A program made the position numbers and the translations under genes. 64,000 nucleotides of DNA, taken from assembly GCF_029989365.1 (NCBI RefSeq), contig NZ_JAPRAQ010000003.1:434001-498000 (forward strand), read 5' to 3'. Source of the stretch: Bradyrhizobium sp. Arg816 (GTDB lineage: Bacteria; Pseudomonadota; Alphaproteobacteria; Rhizobiales; Xanthobacteraceae). Of the stretch, positions 30,347 through 39,631 are shown one piece after another; position 1 is the first letter of the stretch, and each line of letters starts with the position of its first letter. The notes under the pieces were generated by a model. The model ran no database searches, was not told the origin of the DNA, and saw only the letters and a program-made list of their open reading frames with translations.

Positions 30347-31984
30347 ATGGACGCGATCAACCAGCCCCTGCTTGCCGTCCGCGACCTCTCGGTAGCCTTC
30401 CACCAGGGCGGCGCCACGACGCTTGCGGTCGACAAGGTCTCGTTTCAGATCAAGCGCGGCGAATGCGTCGCGCTTGTCGGCGAGTCCGGCTCCGGCAAGT
30501 CGGTCAGCGCGCTCTCGATCCTGAAGCTCCTGCCCTATCCGAATGCCTCGCATCCCTCGGGCAGCATCCGCTTCAAGGGGCGGGAGCTGATCGACCAGTC
30601 GGAGCGTGAGATGCGGGAGATTCGCGGCAGCGACATCTCCATCATCTTCCAGGAACCGATGACCTCGCTCAATCCGCTGCACACGATCGAGGCGCAGATC
30701 GGCGAGATCATCCAGCTCCACAATCCGACCAGCAATGCCGAGGCGCGCAAGCGGACGCTGGAACTGCTGACGCAAGTCGGCATTCCCGAGCCCGAAACGC
30801 GGCTCAACAGCTATCCGCACCAGCTCTCCGGCGGCCAGCGTCAGCGCGTGATGATCGCCATGGCGCTCGCGAACGAGCCGGATCTGTTGATCGCGGACGA
30901 GCCCACCACAGCGCTCGACGTCACCGTGCAGGCACAGATCCTGGCGCTGCTCGCCGAGATCCGCGCGCGGCTCGGCATGAGCTTGCTCTTCATCACCCAC
31001 GATCTCGGCATCGTGCGCCGCATCGCCGACCATGTCTGTGTCATGAAGGGCGGCGAGATTGTCGAGCAGGGGCCGGTCGAGCAGGTCTTCAGGACCCCGA
31101 ACCATCCCTATACGCGCGACCTGCTCGCGGCGGAGCCGAAGCCCGATCCGGCGCCGCCGCAGCCGAGTGCACCGGTGGTGATGTCCGCCGATGATTTGAA
31201 GGTCTGGTTTCCGATCAAGCGCGGCTTGATGCGCAAGACGGTCGGCCACATCAAGGCGGTCGACGGCGTCAGCATTGCCGTGCGCAAGGGCGAGACGCTC
31301 GGCGTCGTCGGCGAGTCCGGCTCGGGCAAGACCACGCTCGGGCTGGCGCTGATGCGGCTGATCTCCTCGAACGGCCGCATCGTGTTCCTCGGCAAGGACA
31401 TCCAGGGCCTGCGCTTCAAGGAGATGCGACCGTTCCGGCGCGACATGCAGATCGTGTTCCAGGATCCGTTCGGCTCGCTCAGCCCGCGCATGTCGGTCGC
31501 CGACATCGTCGCCGAGGGCCTCACCGTGCATCAGCCAGAGCTGTCGCGCGAGGAGCGCGAGGCGCGCGTCGTCAAGGCGCTCGAGGACGTCGGGCTGAAG
31601 GCGGACACCCGCTACCGCTATCCGCATGAATTCTCCGGTGGCCAGCGCCAGCGCATCAGCATCGCGCGGGCGGTGGTGCTGGAGCCGGATTTCGTCGTGC
31701 TGGACGAGCCGACCAGCGCACTCGACATGCTGATTCAAGCACAGATGGTCGATCTCTTGCGGGAGCTCCAGCGCAGGCGCGATCTCACCTACATGTTCAT
31801 CTCTCACGATTTGCGCGTCGTTGCTTCGCTCGCCAGCCATCTCATCGTGATGCGCGGCGGCAAGGTGGTCGAGGAGGGACAGGCCGCCGAACTGTTCAAG
31901 AGCCCAAAGACCGATTACACGCGCGCGCTGTTCGCGGCGGCATTCCGGCTGGAGACGGCGGGGAACGGGGCGGTGGCGACCTGA
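30347..31984 (+). CDS. yejF: Dual-domain ABC transporter ATP-binding protein, YejF-like
   Basis: A 545-residue fused pair of ABC ATPases that powers the YejABE importer. Domain 1 has Walker [12 protein letters not shown] near residue 45, signature [12 protein letters not shown] and Walker [13 protein letters not shown]. Domain 2 has Walker [12 protein letters not shown] near residue 322, signature [12 protein letters not shown] and Walker [13 protein letters not shown]. Both have oligopeptide-type linkers ([14 protein letters not shown] between the two). ATG 30347 gives the family length; an in-frame upstream ATG at 30308 lies within yejE. It is the last gene of the operon; a GC-rich inverted repeat lies just after it at about 31990-32035. 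Confidence 0.94.
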   Translation: MDAINQPLLAVRDLSVAFHQGGATTLAVDKVSFQIKRGECVALVGESGSGKSVSALSILKLLPYPNASHPSGSIRFKGRELIDQSEREMREIRGSDISIIFQEPMTSLNPLHTIEAQIGEIIQLHNPTSNAEARKRTLELLTQVGIPEPETRLNSYPHQLSGGQRQRVMIAMALANEPDLLIADEPTTALDVTVQAQILALLAEIRARLGMSLLFITHDLGIVRRIADHVCVMKGGEIVEQGPVEQVFRTPNHPYTRDLLAAEPKPDPAPPQPSAPVVMSADDLKVWFPIKRGLMRKTVGHIKAVDGVSIAVRKGETLGVVGESGSGKTTLGLALMRLISSNGRIVFLGKDIQGLRFKEMRPFRRDMQIVFQDPFGSLSPRMSVADIVAEGLTVHQPELSREEREARVVKALEDVGLKADTRYRYPHEFSGGQRQRISIARAVVLEPDFVVLDEPTSALDMLIQAQMVDLLRELQRRRDLTYMFISHDLRVVASLASHLIVMRGGKVVEEGQAAELFKSPKTDYTRALFAAAFRLETAGNGAVAT

Positions 31985-32074
31985 TTCCTCCGGGGCGCGA
32001 ATTCCGGGGCGCGCGGTAGCGCGAACCCCGGGGACGCTTCTGCTTGCGGGCTTGCACCTGCCAGTCGCGTTGAT

Positions 32075-32305
32075 CTATGCGGCGCGTTCCTTGTCTGACC
32101 GTTCCTCGACCGTGGTCGCTGTTTCTTCCAACCTCTTTTCGTAATTGCCCGCAAGCTTCTCAATACTATCGGCCCACATCCTCAATATTGAGACCTGAAA
32201 GTGGATCATCGGCTTCAAGGCATTCATGCCGATTGCTGTCGCTGCGGCGATGCGCCGTTGTGGGTCGTGTGCGAGATGGTTTGCAGTACCGGTCTTGTCT
32301 GCCAT
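32075..32305 (-). CDS. Small hypothetical protein, possibly phasin-like
   Basis: A 76-residue protein starting at ATG 32305 with a strong GAAGGAG ribosome site seven bases upstream, which supports real translation. The centre, LKPMIHFQVSILRMWADSIEKLAGNYEKRLEE, reads as one amphipathic helix, and the tail is acidic. This is reminiscent of the helical phasin/small granule-associated proteins of alphaproteobacteria, but the similarity is only by pattern. It is followed in transcription by nothing obvious and preceded, 37 bp upstream on the same strand, by another small gene (32343-32624). Confidence 0.6.
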   Translation of the reverse strand: MADKTGTANHLAHDPQRRIAAATAIGMNALKPMIHFQVSILRMWADSIEKLAGNYEKRLEETATTVEERSDKERAA

Positions 32306-32342
32306 GGTGCTCGCTCCTTCGTTCTGGTGTTGTGGCCTAAAG

Positions 32343-32624
32343 TCACCTCTCGGGTTGTGAATTGCGTGCTTCCAAACACTCGGCCAAGATTTGATCTGCC
32401 GCGAGTCGGGCACATTGGTCGTCATGCAATTCATCCATTTTCTTCAAGTAGGCGACTGCGGCTATTTGCAAGAGATCGAAATCATCTTCGCCGGTATCGC
32501 GAAGATTGGCGATGTAGCGGTCGAGGGCGGCACGCCTGTTGTCATTCTCGCTGATGCCACTGTGGAGCAGCAAGTAGTTCCGCCAAGCGAACGCACACGC
32601 GCCTTCTCGGGCCTGAGAATTCAT
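32343..32624 (-). CDS. Small hypothetical protein
   Basis: A 93-residue soluble protein, not recognised. The start at ATG 32624 is backed by a near-perfect GGAGGT ribosome site. It is predicted all-helical and acidic: RRAALDRYIANLRDTGEDDFDLLQIAAVAYLKKMDELHDDQCARLAADQIL, described here only by composition, with a Leu/Asp-rich middle. No transmembrane segment or signal. Same orientation as the small gene 37 bp downstream, with which it may form a two-gene unit. Confidence 0.6.
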   Translation of the reverse strand: MNSQAREGACAFAWRNYLLLHSGISENDNRRAALDRYIANLRDTGEDDFDLLQIAAVAYLKKMDELHDDQCARLAADQILAECLEARNSQPER

Positions 32625-32913
32625 GGGCACCTCCCAAAGGCAGAGAAAGACTGACGACGTCTTTCGTTCCGCGAATCTCTCAGTTGTAACGTTGTTCCGT
32701 AGCTGCACCGCGAAGTGCCTATGAGCCGGCCGCGGGCTGCCCTTCGAATGACGGGTTGCATGAATGATCGCGCGTGTGTTCCCCGGAAAAATGAGCTTGG
32801 GGAACGTGCGAGACTTCCGGTTCTATCTGCGCTGGAGTGTCGCAGTCGGCTTCGCTCAAATATATCGATATCCACGATAATATCCGAACCGAGAGCTTAC
32901 CGCGGAGGCGGTG

Positions 32914-33165
32914 ATGGCTTCGAAGCTGTCTTCGGGCGTTGTTCCCTTGCTGCTGGTCGGAACAACGGCGCTTTTGATCGCAATTCGGCCACCCGTGTGG
33001 CTACTGCTGCTGCTTGGCTCCTTTGCATTGGCGGTGCTGTATATCGTCGCTAGAACAAGGTCGCGTTATGATCCGCTCGATCCACGCTTCGGCAGCTGCA
33101 TCCCTCCGATTTCCAAGCCGAAGACCAGCGTCGACAATGTCCCCAAGCAACATGGCGACGTCTGA
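32914..33165 (+). CDS. Small membrane protein, unknown
   Basis: An 83-residue protein with a helical hairpin: two hydrophobic segments at roughly residues 8-22 and 27-46, split by an RPP turn, then a basic, polar C-terminal tail of about 35 residues (ARTRSRYDPLDPRF onward). ATG 32914 is taken because GGAGG sits five bases before it; GTG 32911 is also in frame. No family recognised. It is alone between two oppositely oriented gene groups. Confidence 0.5.
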   Translation: MASKLSSGVVPLLLVGTTALLIAIRPPVWLLLLLGSFALAVLYIVARTRSRYDPLDPRFGSCIPPISKPKTSVDNVPKQHGDV

Positions 33166-33276
33166 CATGCATCAGATGCGGATCCGCTTCGGGCCCAAGA
33201 TCGACATGCGGCCATATCGGTTTCAACGTGGCCTTCCGAAATCAAAGCGGACGCGACGAATTCACGAGTGCCCGCC

Positions 33277-34131
33277 CTAGAGCCGCTTGATCGCGGCGAT
33301 TTCGCTGCCTGCCGCCTTGATCCGTGCGATCGCCGGCTCGGTCGCCTCGATCACGGCTGCCATGTGATGCGCGTTGGCGTGAACCATGGTGCTGCCATCG
33401 CGGACGATGGCGACATGGCCCTTCCAGAAAATGAGATCGCCGCGTTGCAGCTTGCTCCGCTCATGCGGCTCCAGCGCGCGGCCGAGCCCTGCCTGCTGCA
33501 TGTCGCTGTCGCGCGGGCAGCCGATGCCCGCTGCTGTCAGCGAGATCTGCACGAGGCCGGAGCAATCGATGCCGAGGCTGCTCTTGCCGCCCCAGAGATA
33601 GGGCGTGCCGACGAAGCGTTCGGCGACCGCGACGAAGTCCGGCTCGCGATGATCGAGCGGGGCGAGATGGCCACTAGGCAGATATTGTCCGTCGCGCGTC
33701 ACGGCGAAGCTGCGGTCCTCGCGCGCGACTGCGACCTTCGATCCCATGACGAGTGTGCCGGCCGGCGGCAGCTTGATCGAGGGACCGGGGAAGGCGAATG
33801 TCCGGAGCGCGCTCACCGTGTGGGTTGACGCGGCGGCCGGCTTCATCAGCGCTGCGTCGGGGAGCCAGCCGACATAACCATCGCCACCAAGCTGGCCCCA
33901 GGCCCAGCCCTCGCCGTTGCGGTCGTAGACCGTGACGCGCTCGCCGCGCAGCGCCTCCGTCATCAGCATCGCGTTCGACGACGGCTGCTCGCGCACGGGC
34001 GCGATCGCCTCGAACACCTCGAATTCCTCGCCCGTGACGAAGCGGTCGGCTTGCACCTCGCCTTCGAGGTATTTCGCGGCGATGTCGCCCCGCGCCGGCG
34101 TTAGCCTTGGATCGTGTCCTGGATCATGCAT
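33277..34131 (-). CDS. NlpC/P60 family cysteine peptidase with SH3-like domains
   Basis: A 284-residue C40 peptidase that hydrolyses peptidoglycan stem peptides (gamma-D-Glu-diaminopimelate type bonds in characterised relatives). N-terminal bacterial SH3-like regions (about residues 35-95 and 100-160) precede the catalytic domain with Cys190 in GIDCSGLVQ, His239 in KGHVAIV and the third polar residue His251 in HANAHH. No signal peptide is evident, so it may act on recycled muropeptides in the cytoplasm. It overlaps the upstream M17 aminopeptidase by eight bases, so the two are translationally linked, consistent with stepwise peptide breakdown. Confidence 0.9.
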   Translation of the reverse strand: MHDPGHDPRLTPARGDIAAKYLEGEVQADRFVTGEEFEVFEAIAPVREQPSSNAMLMTEALRGERVTVYDRNGEGWAWGQLGGDGYVGWLPDAALMKPAAASTHTVSALRTFAFPGPSIKLPPAGTLVMGSKVAVAREDRSFAVTRDGQYLPSGHLAPLDHREPDFVAVAERFVGTPYLWGGKSSLGIDCSGLVQISLTAAGIGCPRDSDMQQAGLGRALEPHERSKLQRGDLIFWKGHVAIVRDGSTMVHANAHHMAAVIEATEPAIARIKAAGSEIAAIKRL

Positions 34132-35497
34132 AGCGCTCGCTCAGCAATGCGTAGATGGCGCGCGCGGCCTGGCATTCGCCGCCTTCGGGCCGCGCCGGCT
34201 TTGCCGACGGGGTCCAGCCGTAAATATCGACATGCAGCCAGCTTTTCGCCTGCTCGACGAACCGTTGCAGGAACAGCGCGCAGGTGATCGAGCCGGCAAA
34301 GCCGCCGGACGGTGCGTTGGTGATGGTGGCGGTCTTGGAGTCCAGCCACGCATCGTAAGGCGGCCACAGCGGCATGCGCCACAACGGATCGTTCTCCTTC
34401 GCCGCGCACCGCGCGACGTCGGCGGCCAGCGTCTCATCATTGGTGTAAAAGGGCGGTAAATCCGGCCCCAGCGCGACGCGCGCCGCGCCGGTCAGCGTGC
34501 CCAGATCGATCAGAAGGTCCGGCTTTTCCTCGTCGGCCAGCGCCAGCGCGTCGGCGAGCACGAGCCGGCCCTCAGCGTCAGTGTTGCCGATCTCGACCGT
34601 GATGCCCTTGCGCGAGGTGAAGATGTCGAGCGGCCGGAAGGCATTGCTGGAGACGGCATTTTCGACCGCCGGAATCAGCACGCGCAGGCGGACCTTGAGC
34701 TTCGCATCCATCACCATGCGCGCGAGCGCCAGCACGTTGGCGGCGCCGCCCATGTCCTTCTTCATGATCAACATGCCGCTCGACGGCTTGAGGTCGAGTC
34801 CGCCGGTGTCGAAACAGACGCCCTTGCCGACCAGCGTCACCTTGGGATCATCAGGATCGCCCCAGCCGATGTCGATCAGGCGCGGCGCGCGGTCCGAGGC
34901 CATGCCGACGGCGTGGATCAGTGGAAATTTCGTCCTCAGATCCTCGCCGATGGTGCAGGCAAAGCTCGCACCGAATTCCGTGGCGAGCGCTTGCGCGGCC
35001 GCGGCCAGCTCCTCCGGCCCCATGTCGTTGGACGGCGTGTTGATGAGGTCGCGCGCCAGCATCGCGGCGTCCGCCACACGATTGATCTCGGCCGCGTCGA
35101 CGCCATCGGGCGGCACCAGCCGGACGGCGGGGCGGTCAGCCTTGCGGTAGCGGGCGAAGCGGTAGCTGCCGAGTGCAAAGGCAAGCGATGCCAGCCGCGC
35201 ATCGTGCGGTGCATTGGCAAATCGATAGATGCCCGGCGGCAGCAGGCTGGGCAGGGCGCCCGGCCGGAACAGGTCGCGTGATCTCGCGCCCTCGTCCTCC
35301 AGTCCGAACAGCACTTGCGCGATCGCGCCGTCCGGCGCGGGCAGCGCGAGATAGCCGCCCGGCTTGGCGGCAAAGGCGCTGGCGGTGGCGAACCGGCGCT
35401 GCACCGGCGGCAATTTCTCGGCGACCTGATCCCAGCTCGACTTGGTGACGAAGGTGATCGGGATGGCGGTGGGCGATGTCTCGAAGACAGAAGGCAT
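34124..35497 (-). CDS. M17 leucyl aminopeptidase family protein
   Basis: A 457-residue di-metal aminopeptidase that removes N-terminal residues from peptides. The C-terminal catalytic domain is intact: VGKGVCFDTGGLDLKP with the metal-binding Asp and catalytic Lys, MKKDMGGAANV, and the signature NTDAEGRLVLADAL that supplies the remaining metal ligands and catalytic Arg. The N-terminal domain is variable, as usual. ATG 35497. It is first of a two-gene unit with the NlpC/P60 peptidase, a pairing known in alphaproteobacteria and suggestive of cell-wall peptide recycling. The specific substrate is unknown. Confidence 0.92.
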   Translation of the reverse strand: MPSVFETSPTAIPITFVTKSSWDQVAEKLPPVQRRFATASAFAAKPGGYLALPAPDGAIAQVLFGLEDEGARSRDLFRPGALPSLLPPGIYRFANAPHDARLASLAFALGSYRFARYRKADRPAVRLVPPDGVDAAEINRVADAAMLARDLINTPSNDMGPEELAAAAQALATEFGASFACTIGEDLRTKFPLIHAVGMASDRAPRLIDIGWGDPDDPKVTLVGKGVCFDTGGLDLKPSSGMLIMKKDMGGAANVLALARMVMDAKLKVRLRVLIPAVENAVSSNAFRPLDIFTSRKGITVEIGNTDAEGRLVLADALALADEEKPDLLIDLGTLTGAARVALGPDLPPFYTNDETLAADVARCAAKENDPLWRMPLWPPYDAWLDSKTATITNAPSGGFAGSITCALFLQRFVEQAKSWLHVDIYGWTPSAKPARPEGGECQAARAIYALLSERYA

Positions 35498-35717
35498 TGG
35501 CGGGTCCGGATCGTCTGATCAAGCAGGTCATGCGAACGGACGAGACTTCGCAGAGTTTCGCCGCGGCTGCAATCGGCTTTGCTGTCACCGTTCAGCGACC
35601 CGCTACTCGCCGCAAGGGGCCCATGCTAGGTTCCGGCAACGGCCGCCGGATCGACTGGGAAAACTGTGCAGGAGATGACCGGCCACCGAAGACGAGGCCT
35701 GCCGGGAGGAAACTGCA

Positions 35718-35921
35718 ATGGAATTTGTGTGGAGCGTGGTCACATTCATCGGCCAGGCCGTCGAGGCGATCTTTGGTTATGTCGAGCATCATCACTGGAT
35801 ATTTGCGTTCCTTGCCGGCGGTTACGTCTTCTATCTCCACGACCGCTCCGTCCACGCGCGGTTCGATGCGCTCGACAAGCGCATCGACGAAATCCGCAAG
35901 CGGCTTGCCATCGAATATTGA
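35718..35921 (+). CDS. Small membrane protein with C-terminal helix
   Basis: A 67-residue protein with a well-placed GGAGG ribosome site before ATG 35718. The first 45 residues contain two short hydrophobic segments (VWSVVTFIGQAVEAIFGYV and HHWIFAFLAGGYVFYL); the tail RFDALDKRIDEIRKRLAIEY is a short amphipathic coiled-coil-like helix with heptad-spaced L/I. It is probably inner-membrane with the helix in the cytoplasm. No family recognised. It stands alone. Confidence 0.6.
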   Translation: MEFVWSVVTFIGQAVEAIFGYVEHHHWIFAFLAGGYVFYLHDRSVHARFDALDKRIDEIRKRLAIEY

Positions 35922-36174
35922 TCGGGTCAGCGAAACCATCGCCGGGCGGATCTCGTATCCATGCTGAGAACTGCCGTTCACGAGAGCGCGGCCGCGGGGC
36001 TTTACTAGCGCCGCGGTTGTGGCATTATTGACGAATATTTTAGATTGTGTCGTGCGGTTCTGCTGGCATCGAGCGCAACAACGCGGCGGCTCGGCTTGAT
36101 ATCCGGCCAAACCTGTTCGTCGAAAGCATTCTTCTCATCGTTTGGGCGCAGCATTCGCAAATGAGCGGCGCAAA

Positions 36175-37677
36175 ATGGATAGAGCGTTCGTTATTGCGCA
36201 GATTTCCGACCTGCATCTGGATGGGTCAGGCCGGCTGCTGGCGACGATCGAGGCGCTCAGTGCCGCAATCCGCAAGGCGATGGCGGACTTCGCGGACGTT
36301 CCAGATCGCATTCTGCTGATCACAGGCGATCTCGTGGACGACCCGACGCCGCGCGCCCTGGACGAAGCGCTCGCCGTCATCGCGTCCTTCCGGCAGACCG
36401 GACTGTTCACCGACATCCAGGCGGTCGCGGGCAATCACGACGTCAAGCGCCCGAGCCAGCGCGCGGGCCGCCACGACGTCTATGATTATTTGCATCTGCC
36501 GCGGAGCTCGAAGAGCGTCTATTACCGCCAGGCTGGCCTCGATCTGGTGCTGCTCGACTCCAACCGCGCGAGCCTCTCAACGCTCGCGAGCGGCAATATC
36601 GACGAGAGCGCCTACAGCGCGCTTGTCGCGGATTCCGCCCGGCTGAGCGTCGAGCTCGCAGGCAGCATGGGATCCGTGGGACGCGCCGACTATGCCGAGC
36701 CGGCGGAAAACCTGGTGCGCGTGCTGGCGTTGCATCATCATCCGCTGCCGCAGGCGACCGGCGAAGGAAAGCGGTTTCTCGGCGTCCCCGACGAACCGCT
36801 GATGTATCTCGCGGCGCCCGCAACCTTCCTCGAAGCGGCGACGTCGCTCAACGTCAATCTGGTCCTGCACGGACACCGGCATGTCGAGGGGCTCACCCGT
36901 TACTCGATCCCGGATCCGCGGGCCACGCGCAGCGCGAGCGGCGAAGCCTTCTGGCGTACGATCTACGTGCTCTCCTGCCCGTCCTCGACCGGGCAGGCCG
37001 GTGACGATGCCGGATTCAACATCATTCATTTTGGCGCATCGTCCCGGGCCGGCCGCACGGAGCACCAGTTCGCGATCACGCGCTATTCGCGGCCGCGCAA
37101 CGACGGCACCTTCGGGCTGCTCGACTCGAACCTGCCGGACGGCGTCATCAGGTTGCCGGCAGGACGGGATTTTTCCCGCGATCCCGCCGTCCAGTCGGCC
37201 ATCGAGATCGCCTCATGTGCGATGTTGAAGCGTGATCAAGTTGCCGCACAGGCCCGGCGGCTCCTGATGCGCCGCGCTTTCTACGCCGACGGCGAGGTGG
37301 ACTGGCCGAGCGCGCTCCACGCCTATCTCGTCACGTCATGGGCCTGGGCCGATATCGCGGGCAAGTTCGCGAGATCGGAGCGCAGGGATGACGCCGAGGC
37401 GCTGGCCGCGGTGAAGTTGCTGCTGCGCCGCCTGGTCGAGCACTGCGCCGACGTGCTCGGCATTGACGACGTTCAGCTCGACGAGCTCCTTGCGAAGCGG
37501 CTGGTCAACCGCAACGACTTCCGGCGCGAATGGCCCGGGATGCCGAGCCCGGGCGTCGATGTTGCTCAGGCGCGGCGCCGGCTGCAATTGCTGTTGCACG
37601 ACCTGAACGAGCCGGTGAAGGTGCTCGGTCTCGATCTCGCCCTCGGTGGCGAGCCGCCGCCGCAGACACCGCCGTGA
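36175..37677 (+). CDS. Metallophosphoesterase (calcineurin-like) with extra C-terminal region
   Basis: A 500-residue protein whose first ~285 residues form a calcineurin-like phosphoesterase: DLHLDG near residue 11, GDLVDD near 48, GNHD near 86, a HHHPL motif near 184 and GHRH near 237, giving the full set of dinuclear metal ligands. A ~200-residue, mostly helical C-terminal region follows, rich in Arg/Ala and without known motifs. ATG 36175 is chosen; a TTG at 36142 is in frame. It is monocistronic with a 253-bp upstream region. The substrate (nucleotide, phospholipid or phosphoprotein) is unknown. Confidence 0.8.
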   Translation: MDRAFVIAQISDLHLDGSGRLLATIEALSAAIRKAMADFADVPDRILLITGDLVDDPTPRALDEALAVIASFRQTGLFTDIQAVAGNHDVKRPSQRAGRHDVYDYLHLPRSSKSVYYRQAGLDLVLLDSNRASLSTLASGNIDESAYSALVADSARLSVELAGSMGSVGRADYAEPAENLVRVLALHHHPLPQATGEGKRFLGVPDEPLMYLAAPATFLEAATSLNVNLVLHGHRHVEGLTRYSIPDPRATRSASGEAFWRTIYVLSCPSSTGQAGDDAGFNIIHFGASSRAGRTEHQFAITRYSRPRNDGTFGLLDSNLPDGVIRLPAGRDFSRDPAVQSAIEIASCAMLKRDQVAAQARRLLMRRAFYADGEVDWPSALHAYLVTSWAWADIAGKFARSERRDDAEALAAVKLLLRRLVEHCADVLGIDDVQLDELLAKRLVNRNDFRREWPGMPSPGVDVAQARRRLQLLLHDLNEPVKVLGLDLALGGEPPPQTPP

Positions 37678-37771
37678 GGGGCAGCCAGGCTGACGTTAAC
37701 CGGCCGTTAGGGTTAACAGTCTATTGCTGGCGCGTTCGGCTCGATCAATCGGCTCGTGAGTCAAAAGCGTC

Positions 37772-38584
37772 ATGCGTCAACGGTTCAGTCTTGCCCGGCT
37801 TCTCGCGTCCACTTCGCTGGTGGCGGCAGTGGCCATGGGCCTCGGCGGCTGCACCGCCATGTCGAAACTCTCCGACGTCACCGGCTCTGTCGGACCGCGG
37901 ACGGAAGCCGCCCCCGCCGATCCCGCGCGCACCGTCGAGGTCTATGGCGAGCGCTACCGTGCCAATCCCAAGGACGCCGACGCGGCGCTCGGCTACGGCC
38001 AGGCCTTGCGCGCCAACGGCCAGCGCGCCCAGGCCGCCGCCGTGCTCGAGCAGGCGACCATCGCCAATCCCGGCAATAAGGCGCTGCTCGCGCAGTATGG
38101 CCGCGCGCTCGCCGACAATGGCAATTTTCAGCAGGCCTTCGACGTGCTGTCGAAGGCGCACTCGCCCGACAATCCGGACTGGCGCCTATTGTCGGTGCAG
38201 GGCACCGCGCTCGATCAGATGGGCCGCCACGACGAAGCGCGCTCCTATTATGCGAGCGCGCTGAGGATCGCGCCGGGTGATCCCGGCGTGCTCTCCAATC
38301 TCGGCCTGTCCTACATGTTGTCGAAGGACCTGCCGAAGGCCGAAGAGACGTTGCGGCAGGCCTACGCCTCGCCGCGTGCCAGTACCCGGGTGCGGCAGAA
38401 TCTCGGCCTCGTCGTCGGTCTCCAGGGCCGCTTCGCCGAAGCCGAGACGATCGTGAAGGCCGACCTGCCGCCGGACCAGGCCGCGGCCAATGTCGCTTAC
38501 CTGAAGGAAATGCTGAGCCGCAGCGACGCTCCGCGCGGCGCGCCGAAGCGGACGCCGATCGCCTCGCTCAGCCAGCCCGGCTGA
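37772..38584 (+). CDS. tadD: Pilus assembly TPR lipoprotein TadD
   Basis: A 270-residue lipoprotein: signal peptide with a lipobox LGGC at about residue 25-28, then a run of tetratricopeptide repeats (for example DADAALGYGQALRANGQRAQAAAVLEQA and the following ones) covering about residues 60-250. In Tad systems TadD is a pilotin-like factor needed for secretin assembly. It is convergent with tadC, separated by a hairpin, so it has its own promoter in the 94-bp upstream gap. Start is ATG 37772. Confidence 0.88.
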   Translation: MRQRFSLARLLASTSLVAAVAMGLGGCTAMSKLSDVTGSVGPRTEAAPADPARTVEVYGERYRANPKDADAALGYGQALRANGQRAQAAAVLEQATIANPGNKALLAQYGRALADNGNFQQAFDVLSKAHSPDNPDWRLLSVQGTALDQMGRHDEARSYYASALRIAPGDPGVLSNLGLSYMLSKDLPKAEETLRQAYASPRASTRVRQNLGLVVGLQGRFAEAETIVKADLPPDQAAANVAYLKEMLSRSDAPRGAPKRTPIASLSQPG

Positions 38585-38617
38585 TCAGAACCTGATCTTG
38601 CAATCCTGAAGCTGGCG

Positions 38618-38637
38618 GCGGACCGCGCGCGGTCCGC
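38618..38637. terminator. Self-complementary hairpin between convergent tadD and tadC
   Basis: A perfect 20-bp palindrome (GCGGACCGCG and its complement) in the 63-bp gap between the stops. It could terminate both transcripts, but there is no U-run on either side, so it may need Rho. Confidence 0.45.
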
Positions 38638-38647
38638 GTCTTAACCG

Positions 38648-39622
38648 TCAGTGCAGCTCGCTGATCTTGATGCCGGTCGGTCCGAGAATGACGACGAACA
38701 GCACCGGCAGGAAGAACAGGATCATCGGCACCGTCAACTTCGGCGGCAGCGCGGCGGCCTTCTTCTCGGCCTCGTTCATGCGCATGTCGCGGTTTTCCTG
38801 CGCCATGACGCGCAAGGAATGCCCGAGCGGGGTGCCGTAGCGCTCCGCCTGCTGAAGCGCGAGACACACCGACTTGACACCCTCGAGCCCGGTGCGCCGC
38901 GCCAGGTTCTCATAGGCGACCTTGCGATCCTGCAAATAGGACAGCTCGGCCGTGGTCAGGGTGAACTCCTCGGACAGCGCGATCGACTGGCCCACGATTT
39001 CGGTGGCGACCTTGCGGAACGCCATTTCGACCGACATGCCGGACTCGATGCAGATCAGCAGCAGGTCGAGTGCGTCGGGGAAGGCGCGCTTGATCGATAG
39101 CTGGCGCTTGGAAATCGCATTCTTGAGGAACAGCATGGGCGCCTGAAGGCCGAGATAGGCCGCGCCGATGCAGATGCCGATCTTGATCGGCATCGACTGC
39201 TGCATATGCGCGATCAGGAACACGTAGATGATCGAGCCGACGAACAGCACGAGCGGAGCCACCATGCGGGCGAAGAGGAAGGTGATGTAGGGCGCCTGGC
39301 CGCGATAGCCCGCCATGATGAGCTTGTCGCGCGCGGCTTCCTGCGCGAGCCATTTGGTGAGGTTGAAGTCCTCGACGACTCGGGAGACGACCTGCTTCGG
39401 CGTTTGGCGCAGCGAGACCTTCTCGCTCTTGTTGAGACGCTCGCGCTCGCGCTGGCGGATGCGTTCGCGCTCGCTCGCCACCGCCTTCATGCGCTTGGCG
39501 AGGCCTTCGCCGGCGAAAAGCGGCATCACCAGCGTATACACGGTGGCGCTGGCGGCGATGGCCGCCAGCAGCATGGTCATGAAGCGGACATCATGCAGTT
39601 TCGAAACGAGGAATTCGACCAT
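38648..39622 (-). CDS. tadC: Tad pilus inner-membrane platform protein TadC
   Basis: A 324-residue GspF/TadC-family inner-membrane protein. An N-terminal membrane region is followed by a T2SSF domain (about residues 175-300: RAFPDALDLLLICIESGMSVEMAFRKV and QAERYGTPLGHSLRVMAQENRDMRMNEAEKKAAALP), with hydrophobic segments on both sides. It forms the base of the pilus machine with TadB. It lies 10 bp after tadB in the same operon; the next base region is the convergent hairpin. Confidence 0.92.
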   Translation of the reverse strand: MVEFLVSKLHDVRFMTMLLAAIAASATVYTLVMPLFAGEGLAKRMKAVASERERIRQRERERLNKSEKVSLRQTPKQVVSRVVEDFNLTKWLAQEAARDKLIMAGYRGQAPYITFLFARMVAPLVLFVGSIIYVFLIAHMQQSMPIKIGICIGAAYLGLQAPMLFLKNAISKRQLSIKRAFPDALDLLLICIESGMSVEMAFRKVATEIVGQSIALSEEFTLTTAELSYLQDRKVAYENLARRTGLEGVKSVCLALQQAERYGTPLGHSLRVMAQENRDMRMNEAEKKAAALPPKLTVPMILFFLPVLFVVILGPTGIKISELH

Positions 39623-39631
39623 ACGGCACCG

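Noticed and set aside
33146..33280. Small + strand frame beginning ATGGCGACGTCTGACATG
   Set aside because: It has no ribosome site, overlaps the preceding gene end and shows no recognisable pattern.
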